Shown: positions 1 through 6,992 of the stretch, in pieces
How the letters are laid out: each line of letters opens with the position of its first letter
Numbering within the stretch: position 1 is the stretch's first letter
IMG/VR virus record: IMGVR_UViG_3300021131_000066
Location: 1 to 20,421 of that record
Strand: one strand, 5' to 3'
From: a virus
DNA length: 20,421 nucleotides
The notes under the pieces: model-generated
Databases searched by the model: none
The model's input: the letters and a program-made list of their open reading frames with translations, nothing else
Told to the model about the DNA's origin: nothing
Program-made: the position numbers and the translations under genes

Positions 1-434
1 TACTGTTTTCCATCGTCTGGATATGGCGGACGAACAACCCAAGAATTTGTTGTGCCTTGCCAGAAATAATTGCCATCTGTTGGTCTTGGCGTTGGGGGCA
101 CATAAGCACAGGTAGCCTCATCAAACGTCCATGCAGTGAAATTATCACGATTTGGCAAAGACTCCCATCTTGCTCGAGCATTCTGTTGAACTTCAGCTTT
201 CTCTGCATCTGTCATGTCACGCAAAGCCCAAACGTCAGTCCATACTCCATCAATTTTTTGATAAATTGGTTCTTCTGAATTGAGCGCTTGATAAATTGTA
301 GGAATTGGGCGTTCTACACGAACAAAGGGCTCCCACTCTGATGGGATAGAGCCAAAAGCCTGAAGTAAGTTGTCTTCAAAAGCAGGATGATCAATAGTGT
401 TTTCGTTACCGTCTGTTTTAATATAAAGATTCAT
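1..434 (-). CDS. Partial tail-fibre-associated protein, function unknown
   Basis: The frame opens at 434 behind GGAG six bases upstream and stays open to the window edge: 144 complete codons with no stop. It begins MNLYIKTDGNENTIDHPAFE and contains WEPFVRVERP, a W-rich middle (KIDGVWTDVWALRDMTDAEKA) and FTAWTFDEATCAYVPPTPRP. Near the edge it shows two copies of a short unit: PTDGNYFWQGTTNSWV, then PPYPDDGKQ followed by TA, probably a Tyr codon. I recall similar proteins at the end of fibre operons in aquatic phages, but I do not know a proven function. Its place 14 bases after an adhesin gene would suit a fibre-assembly chaperone or an accessory tip protein; that is inference. The 3' end is missing. 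Confidence 0.75.
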   Translation of the reverse strand, partial: MNLYIKTDGNENTIDHPAFEDNLLQAFGSIPSEWEPFVRVERPIPTIYQALNSEEPIYQKIDGVWTDVWALRDMTDAEKAEVQQNARARWESLPNRDNFTAWTFDEATCAYVPPTPRPTDGNYFWQGTTNSWVVRPPYPDDGKQ

Positions 435-448
435 TTTCTACTCCAAAA

Positions 449-1618
449 TTAAGGCGATCCAACACAGGTTGATGGGAATGTGCGCGTGTTGCCGGGCCAG
501 ACGACACGGACTGCTCCAGAACTTCCTGCTCCACCATATGACGCACAGTTATTACCTACACCACCGCCGCCGCCGCCATACGAACCACCATTTGCTCCCG
601 CAGAATACGGAGAAACTACTTTAGAACCATTAGATCCTCCACTACCACCACCACCAATAGCAGAACAAACATTGGAGTTTGTTCCACCACTGCCACTAGA
701 ACCTTGGCCAAACAATCCTACTCCACCGCCGCCAGAACCTCCTGAAGGCCCACTAGGAGCAGAACTTGTACCGCCACCGCCGCCACCACCTGATCCAGAA
801 AAGCCGTTGCCTCCATACCAAACATAACCCGCCCCGCCTGAGCCAGAATAACCTCCTGCACCTCCGCCACCTCCGCCACCATAACTATTACCGCAACTGG
901 CCGAACCTCCGTTTCCTCCATTGCCACCGCCAATTCCTGTATATGTACCACCTACTCCAAAACAACCTCCATATCTACCTCCAGAAGCACTGCCACCTTT
1001 TGCTACTGCCGTTGATACAAAATATGAGCACCCGCCGCTTCCTCCACGACAGCGTAATCTACCACCTCCTCCGCCACCCCCAACTACTACCGTATATGAA
1101 TTACCGGGAGTAACAGAGTAACTGTTTGTGTAACCTAATCCACCTCCGCCACCGCCTGATCCAGAATAACAACAGCAACAATGAATTTTACCTCCACCTC
1201 CACCGCCACCGCCAACTGCAACTACAGAAACTGATGTCACTCCTGTAGGTGCAACCCAACTATAGGTTCCTGCTGTCGTATAGGATTGAGAGCTTGGAGC
1301 CACAGAAGTAGTAATGCTATTACTTGATCCACTATAGGCACCATATCCAATTGAATTTTGCGCTCTTACTGTAAATGTATAAGTAGTCGAAGCAGTTAAA
1401 CCAGTAACTGTAATTGGACTACTTGCTCCTGTTGCAGTGATAGAACCGGGACTTGACAATGCTTGGTAACCAGTAATGCTCAATCCACCTGTATTAGTGG
1501 GAGCAGTAAAAGCTACAGTGGCCGTGGTCGCACCAGTAGCCGTAGCTGTTCCAATCGTAGGAGCGCCAGGTACGGAGCTATAAGTCCCACCAGTAAAAGC
1601 ATTAAGAATGCCACTCAT
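449..1618 (-). CDS. Glycine-rich tail-fibre adhesin with FN3 domain
   Basis: A 389-residue probable receptor-binding protein. Residues about 16-105 read as a fibronectin type III domain (VPGAPTIGTA... YTFTVRAQNSIGYG). Residues about 110-135 carry SSQSYTTAGTYSWVAPTGV, a short beta segment seen before glycine-rich phage adhesin regions. Residues about 135-368 are dominated by Gly with Ser, Tyr and Asn, and include four consecutive cysteines at 147-150. The protein ends GAVRVVWPGNTRTFPSTCVGSP. Glycine-rich tips of this kind form polyglycine-II sandwiches in the phage S16 gp38 adhesin; that fold here is inference. The ATG overlaps the stop of the preceding fibre gene as ATGA, implying translational coupling. 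It is a paralogue of the gene at 5461-6306, which lacks the FN3 domain. Confidence 0.85.
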   Translation of the reverse strand: MSGILNAFTGGTYSSVPGAPTIGTATATGATTATVAFTAPTNTGGLSITGYQALSSPGSITATGASSPITVTGLTASTTYTFTVRAQNSIGYGAYSGSSNSITTSVAPSSQSYTTAGTYSWVAPTGVTSVSVVAVGGGGGGGGKIHCCCCYSGSGGGGGGLGYTNSYSVTPGNSYTVVVGGGGGGGRLRCRGGSGGCSYFVSTAVAKGGSASGGRYGGCFGVGGTYTGIGGGNGGNGGSASCGNSYGGGGGGGAGGYSGSGGAGYVWYGGNGFSGSGGGGGGGTSSAPSGPSGGSGGGGVGLFGQGSSGSGGTNSNVCSAIGGGGSGGSNGSKVVSPYSAGANGGSYGGGGGGVGNNCASYGGAGSSGAVRVVWPGNTRTFPSTCVGSP

Positions 1619-2211
1619 GTCACATTAGTCCCTGTTAATAGCCATTGAGTTGTAGCAATCTTAACGCAGTTTGCTACGCCATATTGAGCCAAAGACCTCG
1701 AGCCTGTACCGCCGCCTTGCGCCCAAGTTAATGTGTCCGAAGTGATAGCAATAGTCACCACTTGTGATGTCATGTTGATAAACTGGAGAACCGTTCCAAT
1801 AGGATACGCAACAGAAGAGTTGGCTGCAATCGTAAATGTGCGGGCATTAGCGTCTGAGGCTGGGTGGAAGATGCACTTACCAGCATCGGCCAGGACTGTT
1901 GTATATGCAGTGCTTTGGCTGTTTTGCGGGATGCTCAAGAACCCCACGGAAGTTGTTCCATCTGCGGTCGTGTTGGACAAGTTGCCACTTGCAGGCGTTC
2001 CAAGAATAGGCGCTACAAAGGTTTGCTGTCCTGACCATGTGGCCGCCACGTTAGTTGCTGGCATGGATGTCCAAGCGCTTCCAACATATTGGTCAACTAG
2101 ACCTGTTGTTGAGTTATAGCCAATCTCACCGTTTGATGGTGAGGCAGGACGAGAGCCTGTTGTCCACGTTGGGAGGAAGGCGCCGTTTGTACCATCGAGT
2201 ATCATTGCCAT
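1615..2211 (-). CDS. Tail-fibre protein, second cassette copy
   Basis: A 198-residue Ser/Thr/Gly-rich fibre-type protein. The N-terminus (MAMILDGTNGAFLPTWTTGSRPASPSNGEIGYNST) is the kind of segment in which a fibre names the surface it decorates; GEIGYNSTTGLVDQYVGSAW is frequent in phage fibres. From about residue 75 (LGTPASGNLSNTTADGT) to the end it is clearly homologous to the C-terminal half of the protein at 6303-6983: SDANARTFTIAANSSVAYP, FINMTSQVVTIAIT and GSRSLAQYG recur. The two N-termini are unrelated. AAGGA stands ahead of the ATG, and the 3' end overlaps the adhesin start by four bases. Probably the shaft or adaptor to which the adjoining adhesin attaches; this pairing is inferred from the two copies of the same gene order. 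Confidence 0.8.
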   Translation of the reverse strand: MAMILDGTNGAFLPTWTTGSRPASPSNGEIGYNSTTGLVDQYVGSAWTSMPATNVAATWSGQQTFVAPILGTPASGNLSNTTADGTTSVGFLSIPQNSQSTAYTTVLADAGKCIFHPASDANARTFTIAANSSVAYPIGTVLQFINMTSQVVTIAITSDTLTWAQGGGTGSRSLAQYGVANCVKIATTQWLLTGTNVT

Positions 2212-2223
2212 GTTAATTCCTTT

Positions 2224-3027
2224 TTACCAAGACCAAATAAATACTGCGCCATCACCGCCACGACCACCTGTTCCACCAGTAGAAGCTCCATACCCTCCGC
2301 CACCACCACCAGAACCTATGCCGCCAATACCTCCATTGCCAGCGATTCCGCCGCCTCCTACAGTTCCACCGCCGCCTCCAGCTCCACCAGTACTTAAAAA
2401 TAAAGGTTGAGTTAAAAAATAACCATTTCCCCCGGTACCTCCTGGCCCACCTGAAGCGCCACCATTAACAATTGGGTATCCATAATTTGTAGCTACATTT
2501 GATCCCGCATTAAGAGCTGCGCTCGCTCCGCCAGCACCTCCACTTAAAAATGTAGTCGTAGAAGCTGTAATTGCAGTTCCCACCGCCGCACCAGCTTGAC
2601 CAGCTATTGAATTAAATATTCCAGCAGCACCGAAATAATTGTTTGCAAATGCAGTACCAGCAGTTGAACCTGACCCTGCATTTGCTGTTAAAAGTGTATA
2701 ACCAGCACTCGCAGTTGGCCCTTGCCAAATTACAGAAGTTGCACCTCCCGCCCCAGCGCTCGGCAATCCACCTGCGCCAATAACAATTCTTAATTGGTCA
2801 GGAATAAATATTGCTGGTCCAATCCATTTCGTGACTGCTCCAGAGCCACCGCCAGCACCACCACTTGAGCCGCCTACACCTGTTGTGCCGCCGCCGCCTG
2901 CCCCAATTAAAAGCATACGCACCATAGATGCGCCACGGGGTTTGATCCAGTCACGAGTAGTGCCACCACCATAAAACTCTTGGTAATTGGCAGTTTGTGG
3001 GTTGGCAAAATTAAATACGTCTATCAT
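2224..3027 (-). CDS. Glycine-rich fibre/adhesin protein, tandem paralogue 3
   Basis: 267 residues, the most glycine-rich of three adjacent paralogues. A short N-terminal part (YQEFYGGGTTRDWIKPRGASMVRMLLIGAGGGG) is followed by GGGSGAVTKW, IPDQLRIVIGAGG, YTLLTANAGSGST, NNYFG, NSIAGQAG, TTFLSGGAGG, NYGYPIV, FLTQPLFLS and a final poly-Gly tract ending GDGAVFIWSW. The same landmarks occur in the same order in the genes at 3032-3712 and 3714-4433. The likely role is receptor recognition or fibre-tip formation outside the virion; this rests on the glycine-rich design and the position in the fibre array. The Shine-Dalgarno match is weak (GGTGA), so translation may depend on coupling to the gene five bases upstream. 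Confidence 0.8.
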   Translation of the reverse strand: MIDVFNFANPQTANYQEFYGGGTTRDWIKPRGASMVRMLLIGAGGGGTTGVGGSSGGAGGGSGAVTKWIGPAIFIPDQLRIVIGAGGLPSAGAGGATSVIWQGPTASAGYTLLTANAGSGSTAGTAFANNYFGAAGIFNSIAGQAGAAVGTAITASTTTFLSGGAGGASAALNAGSNVATNYGYPIVNGGASGGPGGTGGNGYFLTQPLFLSTGGAGGGGGTVGGGGIAGNGGIGGIGSGGGGGGYGASTGGTGGRGGDGAVFIWSW

Positions 3028-3031
3028 ATTT

Positions 3032-3712
3032 TCACCATGTAATGATTACTACGAGGCCGTTGCCACCTGCGCCACCAAAGTTTAAGCCAAAAGCCCCTCC
3101 GCAACCTATTCCCGCTTTTACATTGTCAAAATTTCCAGAGCCCCCCATTCCAACGATTATTGGTTGCATTTGAAAAAATCCATCAGTAGGTGATGTAATT
3201 CCTATGTAACCATAATTTGAAGTTGGAGAACCTTGTCCACCGCCAGCTAAAAAAGTAGTTGATGATGGATTTACCGAAGCATTCGATCCCGTTTGTCCTG
3301 CAATACTTTGATAAAACCCCATACAAGAAAAGTAATTTGAAGTAGATGCTGCGCCACCCGTTGATCCGCCACCATTAGCAGTCAACAAATTGTAGCTTCC
3401 ATTTACACTATAGTTAACAAGCGTGTTAGTTCCAGCTACAAGAATTGCTTGACTTACACCAACGCCACCTTTGCCAACTTGTATTTGCAACTCATCAGGA
3501 ATTAAAAAAGCAGGAACCATACAATTTGTAACTGCTCCAGAACCGCCGCCATAATTCGCTGCATCTCCACTTGCACCAGCACCAATTAAAGTAAACCAAA
3601 CAAATGATGCGCCTTGTGGTTTAACCCATGTTTGCGTGCCTTTTGTTTCTCCAGCATTAAATATCTGAATATTTGCGCCTTGAGGGGTTGGATATTTTAT
3701 AGGGTATGACAT
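3032..3712 (-). CDS. Glycine-rich fibre/adhesin protein, tandem paralogue 2
   Basis: 226 residues, the middle member of the three-gene paralogue set and the least glycine-rich. Landmarks in order: GTQTWVKPQGASFVWFTLIGAG, GGGSGAVTNC, FLIPDELQIQVGKGG, YNLLTANGGGSTGG, SNYFSCMGFYQSIAGQTG, STTFLAGGGQG, SNYGY, DGFFQMQPIIVG, GIGCGGAFG, GGNGLVVIITW. Three cysteines (in GAVTNCM, YFSCMG and GIGCGG) sit at points where the neighbours have other residues. The start lies one base after the upstream stop with no strong ribosome binding site, which suggests translational coupling. Probably a receptor-binding or fibre-tip component, inferred from composition and context. Confidence 0.8.
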   Translation of the reverse strand: MSYPIKYPTPQGANIQIFNAGETKGTQTWVKPQGASFVWFTLIGAGASGDAANYGGGSGAVTNCMVPAFLIPDELQIQVGKGGVGVSQAILVAGTNTLVNYSVNGSYNLLTANGGGSTGGAASTSNYFSCMGFYQSIAGQTGSNASVNPSSTTFLAGGGQGSPTSNYGYIGITSPTDGFFQMQPIIVGMGGSGNFDNVKAGIGCGGAFGLNFGGAGGNGLVVIITW

Positions 3713-3713
3713 A

Positions 3714-4433
3714 TTACCAACTCGCTATTAAAATCATACCAGCGCCTCCGTTACCACCAGTTGCTCCGCCATATGCACCACCAGAACCAATACCACCAAT
3801 TGTATTGTCTGCCGCACTATTCGTACCATTACTCCCAGTGCTAACAATAATTGGTTGTAATTGAAAAAACCCATTATTAACACCTGTAACGCTATAGCCG
3901 TAATTAGCAGTAGCAGCTGCTCCTGCGCTTCCAGAACTTAAAAATGTAGTTGCTGATGGTGTTTGAGTGCCGCTTGATATTCCAGCTTGACCAGCAACAG
4001 ATTGAAAAAACCCACTATTTGCAAATTGATTTGCTGTCATTGCAGTACCGCCAACCCCAGTACTGCCAGCGCCAGCAGTTAATAATATTGCTAATGATGC
4101 TGATGAACCACGATAATAAACATAACTATCAACCTGAGCATGACCAGAAACTCCAAAAAATGATGGCTGAATTATTAAATTATTAGGTACATTCTGTGCC
4201 GCACCATACCAAACAGTTACTGCCCCAGAACCACCTGACCCGGTACCACCACCAGTAGAACCATCGCCAGGGCCACCGCTTCCAATTAACATCATGTAAA
4301 CATGGCTAACGCCTACAGGTTTTATCCAAGAATAGGTTTGAGTTACACCTAATAGACTGCTGCCAGCCCCATAAAAAATCTGCACATCAGCATTGCTGTT
4401 GCGAAATTGGTTTTGGTTTTGGCGTACAAACAT
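3714..4433 (-). CDS. Glycine-rich fibre/adhesin protein, tandem paralogue 1
   Basis: 239 residues, first of the three-gene set in transcription order. The N-terminus differs from its sisters (MFVRQNQNQFRNSNADVQIFYGAGS). The shared framework then begins: YSWIKPVGVSHVYMMLIGSGG, GSGGSGAVTVWYG, VPNNLIIQ, LLTAGAGST, FFQSVAGQAG, ATTFLSSGSAG, NYGYSV, NGFFQLQPIIVS, GIGSGGAYGG, GGAGMILIASW. There is no recognisable Shine-Dalgarno in the two-base gap after the 67-residue gene, so coupling is likely. The three genes look like the product of two rounds of tandem duplication followed by divergence in the loops between the conserved landmarks, a pattern expected of host-range proteins. Confidence 0.8.
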   Translation of the reverse strand: MFVRQNQNQFRNSNADVQIFYGAGSSLLGVTQTYSWIKPVGVSHVYMMLIGSGGPGDGSTGGGTGSGGSGAVTVWYGAAQNVPNNLIIQPSFFGVSGHAQVDSYVYYRGSSASLAILLTAGAGSTGVGGTAMTANQFANSGFFQSVAGQAGISSGTQTPSATTFLSSGSAGAAATANYGYSVTGVNNGFFQLQPIIVSTGSNGTNSAADNTIGGIGSGGAYGGATGGNGGAGMILIASW

Positions 4434-4435
4434 GA

Positions 4436-4639
4436 TTAAGGCGTGTTGGTAGATGCGTTATACCAAGATGGTGCAGCAACATCCATACTTGTACAAGTAT
4501 ATTCCAATGGGTTATCTTGATTAACCACTGTACCTGTTTCTGTATAAATGTTTTGGCAAACACCATCCAACATTTTCATGTATCCCGCCCCTGTAGTGGG
4601 AGCGATAAACTCAATACTCCACCAGTTGTATGTAGGCAT
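4436..4639 (-). CDS. Small hypothetical protein in fibre array
   Basis: 67 residues, starting MPTYNWWSIEFIAPTTGAGY. I do not recognise a family. It is aromatic-rich (WW at 6-7, a further W, several Y), near neutral, and has two cysteines (VCQNIY and YTCTSMD). No signal peptide or membrane segment is visible. AGGAG lies nine bases before the ATG, and the gene starts one base after the stop of the 145-residue gene, so it is very likely translated with the operon. A small tail-tip or fibre-accessory component is possible, but only position supports that. Confidence 0.65.
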   Translation of the reverse strand: MPTYNWWSIEFIAPTTGAGYMKMLDGVCQNIYTETGTVVNQDNPLEYTCTSMDVAAPSWYNASTNTP

Positions 4640-4640
4640 A

Positions 4641-5078
4641 TCAATAATCTCCTGCGACAGTTACGACTGAATAACCTGTACCAGCAGAACCAGTAGAAGT
4701 ACCAAAAGTAACATAAAGCAAATAACTTGCTGGCAATGCAAAGTTCAAAGGCAATTCAAACACGCTTGATGCAGCAGTCTGAGATACTGTCACCGCAGGT
4801 AATGTAATCTCATCATAAAGCCATGTTACTGTTGCGCTAGTGGATGTGCTTGATGAAATAAACACACGACAAACAGTAGCGGCAGGAGAACCTACAGGGC
4901 GAAAACGAATCTTTTGAAGATAAGAGCCATTAGCACCAGCAGTAAATGCTTTGTACAACGTGCCTGATCCGTCTTGTGCGGTGTTAGCCGTTGGGCCAAC
5001 TACTAGACCAGAATTAAGTGCTGCAACGCTAGTAACGTCACCTGCTATTGAATAAATTGGGGATGTGTTTGCTGCCAT
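4641..5078 (-). CDS. Conserved phage virion-associated protein, fibre array
   Basis: 145 residues, beginning MAANTSPIYSIAGDV. The landmarks TANTAQDGSGTLYKAFTAG, YLQKIRFRPVGSPAATVCRVFI, WLYDEITLPAVTVSQTAA, LPLNFALPASYLLYVTFGT and the terminal VTVAGDY match a family I recall from many aquatic phage genomes, usually among tail-fibre genes. Alternating hydrophobic and polar residues indicate an all-beta fold. The exact function is not known to me. AAGGAG precedes the start with good spacing. A virion surface component, such as a fibre domain or a fibre cap, is the most likely role; this is inference from neighbours. Confidence 0.75.
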   Translation of the reverse strand: MAANTSPIYSIAGDVTSVAALNSGLVVGPTANTAQDGSGTLYKAFTAGANGSYLQKIRFRPVGSPAATVCRVFISSSTSTSATVTWLYDEITLPAVTVSQTAASSVFELPLNFALPASYLLYVTFGTSTGSAGTGYSVVTVAGDY

Positions 5079-5087
5079 GAAAACTCC

Positions 5088-5444
5088 TTATGGGAAAATA
5101 CAATTAATTGCGATTGCTCTGACTAAACCTATTGTAGGGCCTGTAACTGCCGCCGCCGCCCATATTGGAGCACCCGAGCCTTGAGATGTCAAGACGTAGC
5201 CTGTTGTTCCAAAAGAGGTAAATGCATATGCTGTTCCTGTTCCATATACAACTCCGCCGGACGTTGGTGTTGCTGTTGAGTTTGTGCCGCCAGAAGTAAT
5301 AGGAAGAGCGTTGGCTAAAGTGACCACTTGACTGGAGCTAATCGTGACCGCCGTAGTGCCCGCTGTTTGTAGAGCAAGAGAGCCAGAGGTGTCACTAGTG
5401 ACAACCACTCCGGCTGATGTTGATGCGTTAATTGATGCTGTCAT
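5088..5444 (-). CDS. Short tail-fibre protein
   Basis: 118 residues. The N-terminal half (MTASINASTSAGVVVTSDTSG, SLALQTAGTTAVTISSSQVVTLANALPITSGGT) is a repeat type common in long phage tail fibres, where pieces like LALQTAGTTAVTI build shaft segments. The middle (TSGGVVYGTGTAYAFTSFGTTGYVLTSQGSGAPIWAA) has the same pattern as the 6303-6983 protein (VPYSTGTGFGYSAVGTSGYLLASGG). The chain then ends in a hydrophobic tail, GLVRAIAINCIFP. It is far shorter than full-length fibres, so it may be a free-standing shaft module or a subunit that co-assembles with others. The start is supported by AAGGAGT-type spacing upstream of the ATG (AAGGAAACAAA). Confidence 0.7.
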   Translation of the reverse strand: MTASINASTSAGVVVTSDTSGSLALQTAGTTAVTISSSQVVTLANALPITSGGTNSTATPTSGGVVYGTGTAYAFTSFGTTGYVLTSQGSGAPIWAAAAVTGPTIGLVRAIAINCIFP

Positions 5445-5460
5445 TTTGTTTCCTTAAATA

Positions 5461-6306
5461 TTAGGGTGAGCCAACACAGGTTGATGGGAATTTGCGAGTG
5501 TTACCGGGCCAGACAATACGGACAGCACCGCCAGTGCCATTGCCGGGCGAAGCATTGCCAATATAACTACCGCCACCACCTCCTCCACCATAATTTCCAC
5601 CATTGCTACCTGCGTTTCCAGTAACAGAAGCTCCACTTGATCCTCCGCTACCACCTTTGCCATTTTGAGTTCCACCAGTTCCACCGGCTCCATTAGATCC
5701 TTGTCCAAATAAACCAACGCCCCCGCCGCCGCCGCCACCAAAATTTGGGCCAAAATTATTACTTGAACCACCGCCACCACCACCACCACTACCGGCGCAA
5801 GCCGTGCAACCAAAAGCCTTGGCATTTCCTCCATTACCTGCGTATCCTGCGGCACCACCACCACCACCGCCACCAGAGTTTACGAATAAACCTCCATTAC
5901 CACCTGTAAATCCACCACCACAAGCCGTAAAGTTTGTTCCTATTCCACCGGGTACTACTCTACCTCCTGTAGCCACCATAACGGCCGTAGGAGAACAAAA
6001 GTAACTTCTTGTCAATATTGGTGTACTATTAGTAGCGCCAACTTGTACGCTGTAACTATTTCCCGGCGTGACGGTAAAATTATTTATATATGCTAAACCA
6101 CCACCACCACTACCCGCTCCACCAATACAAGAACCACAACATCCCTGTTGTCCAGCATTAGAACCACCAATTGCTACTACGGAAACCGAAGTAACTCCTG
6201 TAGGGGCAACCCAAGAATATGTTCCCGCAGTCGTATAGGATTGAGAACTAGGCGCAGGGCCAAAACTCCTCTGGTTCTGAAACATTGCAACAGTAGCGCC
6301 ACTCAT
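5461..6306 (-). CDS. Glycine-rich tail-fibre adhesin, first cassette copy
   Basis: 281 residues from the ATG at 6306, which overlaps the preceding stop as ATGA. A start nine codons earlier is open but would lie inside the upstream gene. After MSGATVAMFQNQRS comes SSQSYTTAGTYSWVAPTGV and a beta strand, then about 200 residues dominated by glycine. Cysteines occur in pairs or clusters (GCCGSCIGG, FGCTACAGS). The end is GGAVRIVWPGNTRKFPSTCVGSP. Both ends match the adhesin at 449-1618 at protein and DNA level, while the glycine-rich interior differs. There is no FN3 domain. A receptor-binding tip with polyglycine-II packing is the likely structure, by analogy with phage S16 gp38. It probably works with the fibre protein encoded just upstream. 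Confidence 0.85.
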   Translation of the reverse strand: MSGATVAMFQNQRSFGPAPSSQSYTTAGTYSWVAPTGVTSVSVVAIGGSNAGQQGCCGSCIGGAGSGGGGLAYINNFTVTPGNSYSVQVGATNSTPILTRSYFCSPTAVMVATGGRVVPGGIGTNFTACGGGFTGGNGGLFVNSGGGGGGGAAGYAGNGGNAKAFGCTACAGSGGGGGGGSSNNFGPNFGGGGGGGVGLFGQGSNGAGGTGGTQNGKGGSGGSSGASVTGNAGSNGGNYGGGGGGGSYIGNASPGNGTGGAVRIVWPGNTRKFPSTCVGSP

Positions 6307-6983
6307 GTCAATCCGCTCCCTGAAATTAGCCAAGTGGTAGTAGTCATTTTTACAGCAGTTGCAGAGCCGTACTGAGCCAGTGATCGTGAGCCAGTCGTGC
6401 CTGCGCTAGACAAATACATTGTATCGGTGGTGATTGCAATCGTCACCACCTGAGACGTCATGTTGATGAACGTCAATGTTGTACCAACAGGATAAGCTAC
6501 ACTGCTATTGGCTGGAATTGTGAAAGTCCTAGCGTTCGCATCTGTAGATGGGTGGAAAATGATTTTTCCTGAGTCAGACAAAACTGCTGTATATGCAGCA
6601 GACTGGCTGTTAATAGGAAGAGTCAAATACCCAACAGCGTTTGTTCCATCGGCAGTTGTATTCGATAGATTGCCACTTGTGGGCGTGCCAAGTAGGGGCG
6701 TTACTAATGTAGGGCTTGTTGCAAGAACGGCGCTACCACTTCCTGTTGTTGCCACCCATGTTGGCGTCGATGATCCGCCAGATGCCAAAAGATACCCGCT
6801 TGTACCAACGGCGCTATATCCAAAACCCGTACCTGTTGAATAAGGAACCGTACCAGCTGTACCGGCAGTGGCGGTGAATAACGTCCCTGTTGTTGACGGC
6901 AGAGTAATAGTAACCGTCACCGCATCTGTTGGGGATAATGTTGTTGCGCCGCTTGTTGCGCCATTGAGTACGACTTGTCCCAT
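6303..6983 (-). CDS. Tail-fibre protein, first cassette copy
   Basis: 226 residues. The N-terminal half is a shaft-like repeat region (MGQVVLNGATSGATTLSPTD, VTVTITLPSTTGTLFTATAG, VPYSTGTGFGYSAVGTSGYLLASGG). From LLGTPTSGNLSNTTADGT onward it is homologous to the protein at 1615-2211, sharing HPSTDANARTFTIPANSS, FINMTSQVVTIAIT and TGSRSLAQYG. The C-terminal domain of about 120 residues is therefore a module carried by two different N-termini. AAGGA precedes the ATG, and the stop overlaps the adhesin start by four bases. The role is inferred to be fibre shaft or adhesin carrier. The composition is poor in charged residues, as expected of a beta-rich fibre. Confidence 0.8.
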   Translation of the reverse strand: MGQVVLNGATSGATTLSPTDAVTVTITLPSTTGTLFTATAGTAGTVPYSTGTGFGYSAVGTSGYLLASGGSSTPTWVATTGSGSAVLATSPTLVTPLLGTPTSGNLSNTTADGTNAVGYLTLPINSQSAAYTAVLSDSGKIIFHPSTDANARTFTIPANSSVAYPVGTTLTFINMTSQVVTIAITTDTMYLSSAGTTGSRSLAQYGSATAVKMTTTTWLISGSGLT

Positions 6984-6992
6984 GATATTTCC

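Noticed and set aside
718-951. Val/Ala-rich minus-strand frames inside the adhesins (also 5454-5873)
   Set aside because: They are out-of-frame readings of the glycine-rich repeats; the frame with conserved ends (SSQSYTTAG, FPSTCVGSP) is the real one.
480-1121. Proline-rich plus-strand frames
   Set aside because: Gly codons (GGN) of the adhesin read as Pro (NCC) on the opposite strand. The same effect explains the plus-strand frames at 2210-2410 and 5804-6004.
449-6306. A diversity-generating retroelement acting on the adhesins
   Set aside because: No reverse transcriptase or template repeat is present in the window, and the differences between copies are not limited to adenine positions as far as I can see. 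An element outside the window cannot be excluded.
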